From Heterohyrax brucei (Eukaryota; Chordata; Mammalia; Hyracoidea; Procaviidae): a stretch of 64,000 nucleotides of DNA. The notes beneath the pieces were generated by a model. It searched no databases and was not told where the DNA came from. It saw only the letters and a program-made list of their open reading frames with translations. This document shows, piece after piece, positions 1 to 10,126 of this stretch (its first letter is position 1; every line of letters starts with the position of its first letter). The stretch lies in the NCBI GenBank assembly GCA_028571685.1, contig CM053154.1, positions 9,151,501 to 9,215,500 on the forward strand, written 5' to 3'. Both the position numbers and the translations under genes were made by a program.

Positions 1-348
1 CCCTGTTTTTGAGCATGAAAACACGACAAGGACTCACACGGGCATGTCAACTGTGCCCTGAGACATAAAGACAGTAGATAAGATAATCTTGGAAAATATC
101 TGTTATGGAATCTTTCAAACAACCAGAACACTAAAGATGTTCCAGTCTTTTTCTATTAGCATTTAGTGAATAGAAATTTGCTGGACCAGTGAAGGTCTTC
201 CCAACTGTCATCACTAGAACTTGTACCAAGGATTCTTAAGAGGATTCAAAAGGTATGATGAGTTTCTAGCCAAGCTACGCAAAGGTAAAGCTTTCAGTGG
301 TTTTTCCCAGTTATAATACCACTATATTCTGATGGTTCTATAAGGTTC
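1..348. other. Unassigned non-coding DNA
   Basis: No repeat family, exon or RNA gene is recognised here. Composition is mildly AT-rich, with no open frame of note. Confidence 0.4.
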
Positions 349-522
349 CTTGGACTTGGGCAGACACGGCTCTAGCAGCATGCTTGTCTGCTTCGTGCTT
401 TCGCCCTTTCTGTAAGGGCAGCTTGTCCATTCTCCTATTTGTGTCTATTCTCTAATAGTCTTGGACTTGGGAAGATGTGGCTGTGGCAGCATACTTGTCT
501 GATTCTCACTTTTGCCCCTTTT
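349..522 (+). repeat. Two diverged direct copies of a ~63-bp segment
   Basis: Copy A (349-411) and copy B (459-522) both start near CTTGGACTTGGG, contain AGCAGCAT.CTTGTCTG and end in a pyrimidine run GCCC(C)TTTC/T. They match at roughly three quarters of positions. Copy B continues past the SINE at 523-693 into a segment with an AATAAA signal (716-721). This suggests repeated blocks of an LTR-like element, but the family is not identified. Confidence 0.5.
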
Positions 523-693
523 AATTTAAAAAACCAAACCTAACCCACTGCCACCTAGTCGATGCCAACTCACAGCGACCCCATAGGCAGAGTAGAACTG
601 CCTCATAGAGTTTCCAAGGAGCACCTGGTGCGTTTGAACTGCCTACCTTTTGGTAAGCAGCCATAGCACCACACCACCACACCACCTGGGTTT
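523..693 (-). mobile_element. AfroSINE, full length, minus strand
   Basis: Read on the minus strand this is a tRNA-related head with internal promoter remnants, the Afrotherian body (contains the complement of GCCTCATAGAGTTTCCAAGG) and an RTE-like tail ending in A/T-rich sequence. Flanking direct repeats TGCCCCTTTT (513-522) and TGCCCTTTT (694-702) are the target-site duplication, so this is an intact retroposition event into the LTR-like segment. Confidence 0.92.
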
Positions 694-775
694 CTGCCCT
701 TTTGAATATATGCAGAATAAAGCTTTCTTCTTGCTTCACTAAACTTAGTGATGTCTTGCCCCTGCAACAACCCAT
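694..775 (+). other. LTR-like segment with polyadenylation signal
   Basis: Continues the sequence split by the SINE just upstream. AATAAA at 716-721 is followed by a T/C-rich stretch, resembling the R/U5 part of a retroviral LTR. No family could be named. Confidence 0.3.
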
Positions 776-1505
776 ACAGCTCAGTAATGAAGCATTCTTA
801 AGATCCACCATTCAGACAAAGATTAGACAGGGCCATAAAACAAAAAGAGAATAAGTGGGCACACCAGCCCAGGGTCAAGGACTGGAAGGTAGGAGGGGAC
901 AGGAAAGCTGACAATAGGGAACCCAGGGTTGAGAAGAAGAGAGTGTTGACATGTGGGATTGGTAACTGTCTTAATCATCTGGTACTGCTCTAAGAGAAAA
1001 TACCGTGAGTGGAAGTTTTTGTGAAGAGAAGCTTTACTGACACAGTCCGGAAAGCCACAAATCCATTTATAAATTGTAAGTCCTTTCAAAATGAGAAATC
1101 ATCACAGGCCAGTAGGCTGAAGGCCAGATCCAGTGACAGCATCTCAGCCCAGGAACCTCAGGTCCAAAGGACGTACTCTGCCCTCGATGCCGCTCTCTTG
1201 GTAGTATGAGGTTCCCGACTTTCTTTGCTCACTTCTCTCCCTTATATTCCATAAGCTTGTAGCTTGAGTCCCGCCTCACTGACACAACTGATACAGACTA
1301 CTCTGCATCAACAATATCACAGAGGCAGGATTCACAACACATGGGAGGAATGGCACCATGTTGGAACTCCCAACCAAGTCAAATCAACACATACATTTTT
1401 AGGGGGACACAATTCATACCATGACAGCAACCAATCTCACAAAACAATATGTGTATTAATTGTTTAAGGAGAAGCTTCTTTGTAAATCTCCATCTAAAGT
1501 ACAAC
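776..1505 (+). mobile_element. L1 LINE 3' UTR, plus strand, split by an LTR
   Basis: 776-966 and 1432-1505 match, from memory, the 3' UTR of the L1 lineage in elephant: the segment around CAAAGATTAGACAGGGCC and the terminal AATATGTGTATTAATTGTTT. A solo LTR (967-1426) separates the halves. The element is 5'-truncated to its 3' UTR and no coding sequence remains. Confidence 0.75.
967..1426 (-). mobile_element. Solo MaLR-like LTR, minus strand
   Basis: The LTR begins TGTC and ends GACA, with flanking 5-bp repeats GTAAC (962-966) and GCAAC (1427-1431), as expected for an integrated LTR. The order of motifs (head resembling GTGCTGCT.TAACA on this strand, end GGGGGACACAATTCA) is that of MLT1-type MaLR LTRs in reverse. 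No internal retroviral region is present, so it is a solo LTR left by recombination or an LTR-only remnant. Confidence 0.8.
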
Positions 1506-1509
1506 AGAT

Positions 1510-1754
1510 TTACAATAGGATATCACTACTAACTTATTAGAATGCCTGAAATGAAAAAGTCTGATCATACTGATTACTGCCCAGGATGTGGAGCCAACAC
1601 ACACTAGAGGTGGGAATTAAGAATAACACAGCTACTTTGGAAAGAAGTCTGATAGTTTCTTTCAAAAGTAAACATCTGCTACTGTATGACCCACACATTT
1701 CACTCCAAGGTATTTACCCAAAGGTAAAGATCATTCAAAAGTGACTGCTACAGT
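1510..1754 (+). mobile_element. Older L1 fragment, plus strand (left part)
   Basis: Resembles the end of L1 ORF2 and its 3' flank (AGGATGTGGAGCCAAC, then GTATTTACCCAAAGG), diverged. The same element resumes at 2803 after an RTE insertion. Confidence 0.65.
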
Positions 1755-2802
1755 ATTCCGACTAGGAGGAGCTGCCAGAAGTTCAAGTTGAATTCAGAAG
1801 AGGCGGGGAACCGGAGATATCATTGCTGATATCAGATATGGATCAAGAGGCAGTCATGCGAACAGAACAAGGAGACACTGCATGGTTTAAAGTCAGGGTT
1901 GTATCCTTTCACCATACCTTTTCAATCAGTATGCTGAGCAAGTAATCAGAGAAGCTGGATTATATGAAGAAGAACATGGCATCAGGATTGGACGATGACT
2001 CATAAACAATCTGTGTTACACAGACGACACCACCTTACTTGCTGAAAGTAAAGAAGATTTGAGACACTTACTGATGAAGATCAAAGACCACAGCCTTCAG
2101 CATGAGTTGCACGTTTCACCTTGAAAATCAAGAAAACAAAAATCTTTACAACTGGACCAGTAAGCAGCATTGTCATAAATGGAGGAACTACTGAGGTTGT
2201 TAAGGATTTCATTTTACTTGTGTTCACAGTCAATGCCGCTGGAAGCAGCAGTCAAGAAATCAAAAGACACATTGCATTGGGAAAATCTGCTGCCAAAGAC
2301 CTCTTTAAAGTATTGAAAAGTAAAGATGTCACCTTGAAGACTGAAGTGTGCCTGACTCAAGCCACGGTGTTTTCAGTCACATCATATGCATGCCAAAGCT
2401 GGACAATGAACAAAGAAGACAGACGAAGTATTGATGCCTTTGAATTGTGGTATTGGAGAAGAATGTTGAATGTACCATGGGCCACCAAAAGAACAAACAG
2501 ATCTGTTCTGGAAGAAGTACAGCCAGAGTGCTCCTTGGAAGCAAAGATGGCAAGACTGCATCTTACACACTTTGGACATGTCGAGAGGAATCAGTCCCTA
2601 GAGAAAGCCATCGTGTTTGGCAGAGTGGAGGGTCAGCAAAAAACAGGAAGACCCTCAATGAGATGGATTGACACAGTGGCTGCAACAACGGGCTGAAGCG
2701 TAAAAATGATTGTGGACACGGCACAAGACTGGGCAGTGTTTCGTTCTGTTGTTCATATGGTCGCTGAGTCAGAACCAACTCGACAGCACCTAATAACAAC
2801 AC
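1755..2802 (+). mobile_element. RTE-clade LINE, 5'-truncated, plus strand
   Basis: Carries the reverse transcriptase palm region and C-terminal domain of an RTE/BovB-type LINE, followed by the 3' end shared with AfroSINE (GAGTCAGAACCAACTCGACA) and a TAATAACAAC-type tail. Relative to the family as I remember it, about 150 bp are missing between the ATATCAGAT segment near 1835 and the GATCAAGAGGCAGT segment. The insertion splits an older L1 (1510-1754 and 2803-3690). Confidence 0.88.
2121..2696 (+). pseudogene. RTE LINE polyprotein remnant (RT C-terminal domain)
   Basis: A 191-codon open stretch encodes the conserved C-terminal region of RTE-type reverse transcriptase polyproteins. Landmarks are an SQEIKRHIALGKSA block, SYACQSWTMNKEDRRSIDAFE, WYWRRMLNVPWA and LEAKMARL..FGH. 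Upstream, in other frames and broken by stops, the RT active-site motif appears as YTDD (2017-2028) where YADD is usual. A genuine LINE protein would continue from the upstream palm domain. Here stops and a deletion separate them, so the element cannot encode a working enzyme. It is not a host gene. Confidence 0.85.
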
Positions 2803-2943
2803 CCAACTCTATGTCCTTACTGAAGACGTCTTTGAATGTCAGTGGTAGCATTATTTGAAATGTTCCAAACCAGAAACAATTCAAATTTTTATCAACATAT
2901 GAAAGAATACCCAAATGGTCTTACTGCATGCCTATAAGATGAA

Positions 2944-3132
2944 ATACCTGTTGATTGATGTCAAATCGATTCCAACTCAGAGTGACCCTATAGAACAAAG
3001 TAGAACTATCTCACAAGGTTTTCAAAGCTGTGGGTATTGATGGCAGACTGCCATGACTTTCTTCTGAGTAACGGCTCACGGGTCCGAATGCTGATCTTTT
3101 GATTGTGCTTAAGCACTGTACCACCAGGCCTC
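2944..3132 (-). mobile_element. AfroSINE, long variant, minus strand
   Basis: RTE-like tail at the left (TCGATTCCAACTCAGAG), then an internal segment with CTTTCTTCTGAGTAACGGC characteristic of the longer AfroSINE form, ending in the tRNA-like head (TAAGCACTGTACCACCAGG on this strand). Strongly diverged. It lies inside the L1 3' UTR. Confidence 0.8.
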
Positions 3133-3358
3133 ATTGATGAACTGCTACTCAAATAAAAAGACATCAACTACTGACACAAGCAACGACGTGGATGAATCTG
3201 AAAATAATTATGCTAAATGAGAGAAGCCAAACAAGAATACACACTGTGTGAGTCCATATAAAATTCTAGAAAATGAAAATAAATCTACAGTGACTAGAAA
3301 GCAGATCAGTGATGGCGTAGGGAGAAGGTGGCTTAGGGAGGAGAAGGGAAGATGGAAA

Positions 3359-3521
3359 GGAAACCCTGGTGGTGTCGTGGCTAAGTGCTACATCTGCTAA
3401 CCAGAAAGTCGGCAGTTCAAGTCCACCTGGCACGCTTTGGGAAGTCTATGAGGTAGTTGTACTCTGACCTATAGGATCACTATGAGTTGGAATTGACTCA
3501 ACAGCAGTAGTTTTGGGTTAG
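3359..3521 (+). mobile_element. AfroSINE, plus strand
   Basis: Starts GAAACCCTGGTGGTGTCGTGG (A-box region), continues through GTCGGCAGTTCAAGTCCACC (decayed B box) and ends in the RTE-like tail GAGTTGGAATTGACTCAACAG. It lies in the same L1 as the preceding SINE, in the opposite orientation. Confidence 0.88.
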
Positions 3522-4262
3522 GAAGAAGGGATTAGAAAAAGCCTAGAGGAAAGTTTTGGGGGATGATTGATGTATTCAATATTTAGATTGTGCTGATAGT
3601 TTCACGGGTGTATATAAATATGTGTCACACCTTATCGAACAATGTGTTTTAAACACATGCTGCTTGCTGGATGTTCAGTATACTTCAAACTTTGTAAGAA
3701 AAACTCCACAAGAGATTACAGCAAATACAGTAGTTTAGGGTCTGGATATGTAATAATGTTATCATTTATAGTTATATTCTACTTGGTTTTGCAAAGAACT
3801 TTTATTTCCCAAAAATTGGAGACTTTTGTAGCTTCTTGCTTGTTTTTTCCGATAAATATCACTGCAACACACACCTCTGAACATAAAGTTCTCTTCTGCA
3901 TTCCCTATGACTTTCTTGGGATGCATTCCCGGAAGTGAGACTACCGACTCAAAGGATATGAACGTTTTATATGTTGCTAAATTGCTTTCTAAAAGAAAAG
4001 GTTGAGCCAGCTTCTATTTGTATAATATTACCCATTCTCTGCACCTTTGCCAAGCTCAGCTTCTTATTTTAAAATGTTAACTTGATTGTTAAAATGTATT
4101 TATTTGATATTATATTTTTATTTGATCTTTTAAATAAAGTTAAATATCTTTTTTAAGTATCTACTGTTTATTTCTGTTTCCAGAGATTTAACTCCTTTCT
4201 CTCCTTCTTAAAACTAATAACCTGCAAGTTCGTAGTGCTTTCTTATCAATTTGAATTGAGTT

Positions 4263-4429
4263 ACAACTAAAAACCTCATTGTCATCGAGTGAGGCCTAAC
4301 TCATAGAGATCCTAGAGGTCAGAGTAGAACTGCCCCATAGAGTTTCCAGAAGCACCTAGCAGATTTGAACTGCTGATCTTTTGGTTAACAGACATAGAAC
4401 TTAACCCGCTACGCCACCAGGGTTTCCGA
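4263..4429 (-). mobile_element. AfroSINE, minus strand
   Basis: Complete from the RTE-like tail (left) to the tRNA-like head CGCCACCAGGGTTTCC (right). It forms an inverted pair with the next SINE 38 bp away. Confidence 0.88.
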
Positions 4430-4467
4430 TTAGAAGTATATTAAAATCTACTAATCTTTTGTTATGC

Positions 4468-4598
4468 AACCCCTGGTGGTGATGTGATTCAGTGCTACCA
4501 GGCGCTCCTGGGAAACTCTACAGGGCAGCTCTACTCTGACCGATAGGGACACTATGGTTGGAAACAACTATGCAGCAGTGGGTTGTTTTTTTTTTTTG
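4468..4598 (+). mobile_element. AfroSINE, plus strand, internally deleted
   Basis: Starts CCCCTGGTGGTGATGTG, lacks the segment carrying the B box, resumes at GGCGCTCCTGGGAAACTC and ends GCAGCAGTGGGTTG followed by poly-T. Confidence 0.85.
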
Positions 4599-4860
4599 TT
4601 GTTTTTAACTTTTGATGTAATTGAAAATTTTTCCCATGTATTTCTTACGCAGTTTGGACTGGAAAAAATTTTTTTTGTCTGTTTAATTTCTTTACATACA
4701 GAAATTTTACCTTTTCTGTATTCAAATCTTTCATTCCTTTCCTTATTTTTCCCCTTCATTATTTCAAAACTTGGAAACACCTCCCACTCAGAAAATTTGA
4801 TAAAGTATGTTGCAATTCTAGTTCCTTTCAGTAGTGTGATTTAAAAAACAGCAACGTTTC

Positions 4861-5178
4861 ATTCTTTAATCTCTCTAGAAAATGTTTACTGGTATAGAGT
4901 ATAGGGGAGGTTTCACATTGATATTTTCCCTTCTCAACTAGCAAACTACCTACCCAACTACCGTCCTTCCACAATTCCTGAAGAAAGGGATCCTGGGTGA
5001 TGTCTGAGGAGAAAGGAGGACAAAGCATCATGGGAGGGAGCATCCAGAGTGGAGGCTGAGCTGCAGAAAGCCGTGTGAGCAGCACAGACTCATTAGCCAA
5101 ACTCAGAAGTGGCTGAGATGGAGAAGACGAGTTCTACGCTGGAGCTGGTAGTTTGGACACCGTTTACCCATTGTTATT
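4861..5178. other. Unassigned non-coding DNA
   Basis: Nothing recognised on either strand. Confidence 0.4.
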
Positions 5179-5347
5179 ACCAAACCAACCCAAACTTCCT
5201 GCCATCGATACAACTGCAACTCAGAGCAAGGCTATAGGATAGAGTAAAACCACCCCATAAAGCTTCCAAGGAGCACCTGGTAGATTTGAACTGCTGATCT
5301 TTTGATTAGCAGCCATAGCACTTAACCACTACACCACTAGGGTTTCC
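5179..5347 (-). mobile_element. AfroSINE, minus strand
   Basis: Full length: tail with ATCGATACAACTGCAACTC (degraded), body CATAAAGCTTCCAAGGAGCA and head CACTACACCACTAGGGTTTC. Confidence 0.88.
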
Positions 5348-5674
5348 TTTTTGTTCTCAGGATTCCTCATTTGACTTGTTTCGCAATAGAAGCTTTGGTG
5401 GTTTTCAGAGAAAGCAAGGAGGGCCATTCCTGAGGTGACTGGTTTGACAGGGTTTCAGGTTCCCTGGCACAGAAATGACGGGGTGCTCCTCGCGACCTCA
5501 TGGCTCAGTCAAGGTCCCTTCAGAAGACCACTGTCTTCCCTTAACTCTGCACAAAGGCAACCACACAGAATGGAAAAACCCAGAACAAGAGAGTTTATTT
5601 CTCTCACATAAAGGAAACCCAGTGGTAGAAGTCCAGGGTCCTTTGGCAACTAATAAAGTCAACTGAGATCCTGT
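5348..5674. other. Unassigned non-coding DNA
   Basis: Nothing recognised. Confidence 0.35.
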
Positions 5675-5807
5675 CACCAATGGGTCCGAGGGTAACGATC
5701 GTGCACACGATGCGAGACTGGGCAGTGTTTCATTCCATGGTACGCAGGGTTGCCATGAGTTGGAACTGACTCACTGGCCCCTAACAACAATTACAACAAC
5801 AAAATAA
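5675..5807 (+). mobile_element. RTE LINE 3' end, plus strand
   Basis: Matches the last ~130 bp of the RTE family (CGAGACTGGGCAGTGTTTCA, then GCCATGAGTTGGAACTGACT and an ACAACAATTACAACAACA tail). It is strongly 5'-truncated, with no coding sequence. Confidence 0.85.
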
Positions 5808-5811
5808 GCTT

Positions 5812-6184
5812 CGGAATCCTAACCCATGCGTGTGTGGATATGTTCCTGCTTGGAAATAGGGTTTTCTTCATTACACTAGTGAGGCCATATCAGTGGAGAG
5901 TGGGTCCTAAACCTACTCATTTCTGAGTTGTTAAGACAGCACATTAAAATAGACTCCAGCACAAACAGGAGAAGACAGATGCTACTGAGTCAGGGAATTC
6001 CAGGGCTACACTGTGAGAGACACAGATTGTCCTCCAGAGCCAACAGACTGAGAGCCATCTCCTAACAGCCACCACCCGAATCCAGACTTCCAGCTTCTGG
6101 AATTGTGGGAAAGTAAATCCCTGTTCCTCGAGGCCACCCACTTGTGGCATTTCTATGACAGCAGCACTAGGCAGCTCAGACTAA
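5812..6184 (+). mobile_element. Diverged MaLR-like LTR, plus strand
   Basis: The right end has the MLT1-type order: CCAGCTTCTGGAATTGTGGG, AAGTAAATCCCTGTT, CCACCCACTTGTGGCATTTC, GACAGCAGCACTAGG. The left part is more diverged and the precise 5' end is uncertain. Confidence 0.6.
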
Positions 6185-7611
6185 GCTGGGAGGGTGGACT
6201 GGATATTGGGAGAAACCTGGCTGTTGCTGCCGCACTCTCGACCCTGGGCACTTGTCCCCCCTGGGGCCTCGTCTTCCCTGGCTGCAGAACGAGCACATTC
6301 TGAGCAGCTCACCGCCCAGGGCTCTGCTGGTCTGTGCTCCTCTACTCAGCGGTGGGTTCTTGTTGTTTGTGTTTTCCTCCCTTTGTTTCCCAATAAAGCC
6401 AGTTTTCTCATTCATGTCTCAGAGCCTCTGTTTCTCTGGGTAGGAAATAAGACAGTCTTGCTGCTTTATCTAGTGGCCTGGAAGGTCAGCTAAACTCCTG
6501 CCCGGGAAGCACCTGACAGCTCACCCCAGGGGAAGGGAGCTGTCTCGGTGCAGCCTAATAAAGATGAGCAACCTGTCCCATCCTCCAGGCAGACTGTTTT
6601 CCCAGTAACATGACTCAAGACAGATGCCAGCCTTGGTTTCAGTCGGCCAAGCCAAGCCTACTGAAGGAAGAAATTAAAGTATTCCTACAGACGTTAAACT
6701 AAATCTTTCTTCTGAGATTCTGAAGTTTGTCTCATTCTTCCTAACCTCAGATGTTCAGATTTTGGAAGGGAACTGAAAACTGAGACTTCAAAGAAACACA
6801 CACACACACACACACGCAGTCTCTCAGAGCAGTTCACTCCAACTGGTTGAACTCCTGCAACTAAGGCCAGTGGACCCCAGGATTTCAAGCTAATTTTTTC
6901 TTTAGGGCTCCTTTTTTCTTAAAACAAAAATGCAGGATAGAAACAGGAACCCTGCTCCATCCTTGTGGAGGCTTGCGGTGCTGATTCCTCACCATGTTTT
7001 TCTTTGGCATCAACTGTAGGAGACAGACCAGGAAAGCCAGCTAGGGCATCCAAGGGACCTTGTTTTCAATGATGCCCATGGCTCCTTAAGTACAGGCTCC
7101 ATGGTAAAGTCAGCTGCAGGAGCACAGCTGGCTTTCCACCTTCTCCCCACAAATGAGGCTAGCCAGCTCAACCTCCCCAACCAACTGAGGAGAAGCTACG
7201 AATCAGATTTGACTCAACAGCAATGAGTATCTTGGCTTGCCAAGTTTCTGCACAAGTCAGCACCAAGCCTCAGGGCAGAGCATCTTCCCACAATACCTTA
7301 GTGCAGACCATTTTCCCACAATGCCTCAGTGTGTGGAGCCCACCCCAGCATGCTCCAGTGGCTATCAGGGTCTCACCAATACCAACGGCCACTCTGCTTC
7401 CAGAGAAGAAGAGAGAGAAATCAGAGACAGTTCCTCCTATACTCTACCTTAACCCACCACCACGGGAGAGAAGGTCAGAAGTCCCTACCTACAGAAACAT
7501 AAGGACCGGCAATCAGGAATTCTTGTACTTTCCTCTTCCCCCTGGCAATGGCCCAACAGAGACAGCCTCGAGGGCTCAGCAAACTCATTGTGAGCAGTAG
7601 TGCTGTGATGG
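6185..7611. other. Unassigned non-coding DNA with a short (AC)n
   Basis: Contains a ~19-bp (AC)n microsatellite (6796-6814) and an isolated AfroSINE-tail-like scrap (7192-7229). Open frames on both strands at 7.2-7.6 kb have no recognisable product. No gene is supported. Confidence 0.4.
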
Positions 7612-7613
7612 GA

Positions 7614-7722
7614 GGGAACCCAGGCGGAGCAGTGGTTAAGCCCTGAGCTGCTAACCAAAGGGTTGGCAGTTTGAATCCATCTTCCTCTCCTTGGAAACAC
7701 CATGGAACAGTTCTATCTGTGA
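7614..7722 (+). mobile_element. AfroSINE, 3'-truncated, plus strand
   Basis: Head AACCCAGGCGGAGCAGTGG, decayed B box GGCAGTTTGAATCCATC and body to GGAACAGTTCTATC. The RTE-like tail is missing. Confidence 0.82.
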
Positions 7723-7811
7723 CTTGATGATGGTGGGATTTTTGAGTTTACTGGTGGAAACAGACCCAGAGCTAGGAGGCAACTGGGTAGGCTGTGTACT
7801 CTCCAGGCTTC

Positions 7812-8282
7812 TGTCACGGACTGAATTGTGTCCTCCCCCCAAAAAACCTGTGTAGCAACTTGGCTGGGCCCGGATCCCTGGTATTGTGTGATGTCCCTTC
7901 ATGGTGGAATTCCCGTCTCTATGATGTTGCTGATGGTGGAAGGATGACAGTTGTCTTGGTGGGGCAGAAATTGATGTGTTAGACTGCACTGTGGCTTGGG
8001 GCAGCCTCTGGGGATTATGAAAAAAAAAAGGAGGCAAGCTGAGATTTGGGAACCTCATATCCCCGAGAAAGCAGCACCCGGAGTCGAGTGTGTGTCCTTT
8101 GGACCTGAGGTTCCTGCTCCAGGGTGCTCTCATATTGAATGTGGACTCTTAGCCTACCAGACTGTGATAATTTCCCATATTGAATTTGTATTTGTAGCTC
8201 ACTGGACTGTGAAAAAATAAAATTTCTTTTTAAAGACATCCACTTGTGGTATTTGTTAAAGCAGCACTGGGCCACCACAACA
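7812..8282 (+). mobile_element. Solo MaLR-like LTR, plus strand
   Basis: Starts TGTCACGGACTGAATTGTGT and ends ACCACAACA (TG...CA), with flanking 5-bp repeats GCTTC (7807-7811) and GCTTT (8283-8287). An AATAAA-type signal (TGAAAAAATAAAATTTC near 8211) precedes the end, as in MLT1-like LTRs. No internal region remains. Confidence 0.82.
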
Positions 8283-9745
8283 GCTTTTAGCCCAAACATT
8301 GCAGGGGTCAACCCAACTTCAGACTAATACCAGGCTTGCATTTCAAAACAAAACAAAATCACAGACAACTCCAAACATCATCAAGTGTGATACAAAGAAC
8401 AAGGGCTCCTCAAGAATTGTGGTCCAAGGCTATTGGAATAATCAAGTGCATAGCCATCCTAGGAATCCTCTGAAGTCCTGTGCTGATCCTGCTCATTTAT
8501 CTAAGCATTGTGATTCAGGTGAAAACACCCACCTTCTCTCTGAACTCTGAGAACATGAGACCTCTACCAGGGTGGCCTGAGATAGGCAGCCCCAAATACA
8601 TGCTGCATTCTGCATCACACAGCCAATGGCTTCTGCCCATTCTACTCTGCTTCCCAGCCACTAGAAAAAGTGTGTCCTACGTGGTGATTGCTCCTTCAGC
8701 CTGGGTCTGAGATGAGCAGATCCTTGGGCCAGAACCCAGCTGACCCTCGGCCTGCATGTAATGTTAGTGCAAAGTAGATCTTTGTGGCTGTAAACCAGCG
8801 ACATTTGGGGTACATATTAATTCAGAAATGCTAGCTAAGACCACCCCATTGCTCCTGGTAGGCCATATCATGGGGAGCCCAGCGGGTATTAGAAAGCGTG
8901 TTGGGCCTGGAGGCAGAAGACAGGCTGAGTCTTGGCACAGCCCTTTCCTACCTTATGAGGTATCAATCACCTTACCGCTTTGAGCCATGGAGTTTCTTAT
9001 CTGAAACCGCCCTTGCTAAGGTCACCAGTGGTCGTCATGTCTCAAGCCAACAAGCACTCAGAGCACACATACCCCCACCCCACCACCGTGCTCAGCTCTG
9101 TTCACCACTCCCTCCTTAGACACCCCTTGTCTTACCCCTCCATGGCACAACACTCGTCCCTCCTACCTCTGCCCTCACTGTGCTGTTTCCTTTGTGGACT
9201 TGTCCTCTCCCAGAAGTCAGGACCCTTTAAGGATCCCCCAGTCTCCCCTCTTTTCATGTTGCTTGTTCCCAGGTGGTCTCAAGCATCCAGTGATGAGCCC
9301 TTCTGGCAGGGACGGGATGCCCAGTAAACATGGTATGCATGGGCTTCACTGTGTTTGTTTATTAATCTGTACAGTTTCATATGAGTTTTCCTGCACGAAA
9401 CCCATGTGAGATTGTGCACTGTAGACTAATAAGTCAACACAGTGAAGCTCCTAATCTGCCCCGTCCTCTAGGCAGATGGCACCAGACATACTTCTGAAGC
9501 ATCTCCCCCATGCCCAATTCCACCTACTCAGCTCTGTGTCTCCACCTGGACATCTCAAGACCATCCCATACACAGTGCATCCGAAACAGAACCCACAACC
9601 TTCCCCTCCCCATCTGGTCCTCCTCTTCGCATAGCTCACTGCCTGGAACAAGCATTCACTGAGTCTGAAGCCAGAAATGCCTGACTCGCTCCTGGCCTAC
9701 CCCTGCTCCTCGCCTCCACGTCCAGTCCTAAATCAGGCACTCCCT
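8283..9745. other. Unassigned non-coding DNA (1.5 kb)
   Basis: No repeat or exon recognised. Overlapping frames at 8.9-9.4 kb on the plus strand lack any familiar domain and are treated as chance. Confidence 0.4.
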
Positions 9746-10126
9746 GTTGTCACTGTTAGGTGCCACTGAGGGAGTTCTGACTCACAGCAACCCTGTGCAC
9801 AGCAGAAGGAAACAGTGCCCGGTCTTGCCCGACACCCACAATCATTATTATGCTGAAGCCCCTTGTTGCGGCCACTGTGTCAGTCCATCTTGCTGAGGGT
9901 CTTCCTCTTTTTCACCGACCTTCTACTTTCCCAAGCACAATGCCCTTCTCCAGGGATGGATCCCTCCCAGCAACATGACCAAAGTAGGTAAGCCACCGTC
10001 TTGCCGTCACTGCTTCCAAGGAGCACTCTGGTTGTACTTCTTCCAGGACAAATCTGTTAGTACTTTTGTCAATCCACAGTATAGTCAAAATTCTTCTCCA
10101 ACATCAAAATTCAAAGACATCGATTT
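9746..10126 (-). mobile_element. RTE LINE 3' end, minus strand
   Basis: Antisense of the last ~380 bp of the RTE polyprotein and 3' tail. From the left: GTTAGGTGCC, GTGCCCGGTCTTGCCC, CCACTGTGTCAGTCCATCTT, GAGGGTCTTCCTCTTTTTCA, GGAGCACTCTGGTTGTACTT. Frames are broken. Confidence 0.87.

Larger units (their letters stand above)
2803..3690 (+). mobile_element. Older L1 fragment, plus strand (right part, 3' UTR)
   Basis: Diverged L1 3' region: ACGTGGATGAATCTGAAAAT, CATATAAAATTCTAGAAAAT, GCAGATCAGTGATGG and GTTTCACGGGTGTATA appear in the usual L1M order. Two SINEs (2944-3132 and 3359-3521) interrupt it. Confidence 0.75.
3691..4860. other. AT-rich, probably old LINE sequence split by two SINEs
   Basis: 3691-4262, 4430-4467 and 4599-4860 are AT-rich with weak L1/HAL1-like character (for example GTGAGACTACCGACTCAAAGG near 3937). 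No exon or RNA gene is seen. Confidence 0.35.

Noticed and set aside
2121-2696. 191-codon frame as a host gene
   Set aside because: It is the C-terminal remnant of an RTE polyprotein, with the LINE 3' tail directly after it.
6185-6440. AATAAA and pyrimidine-rich segment near 6.39 kb as a gene 3' end
   Set aside because: No upstream exon or reading frame. An isolated AATAAA is expected by chance and in LTR debris.
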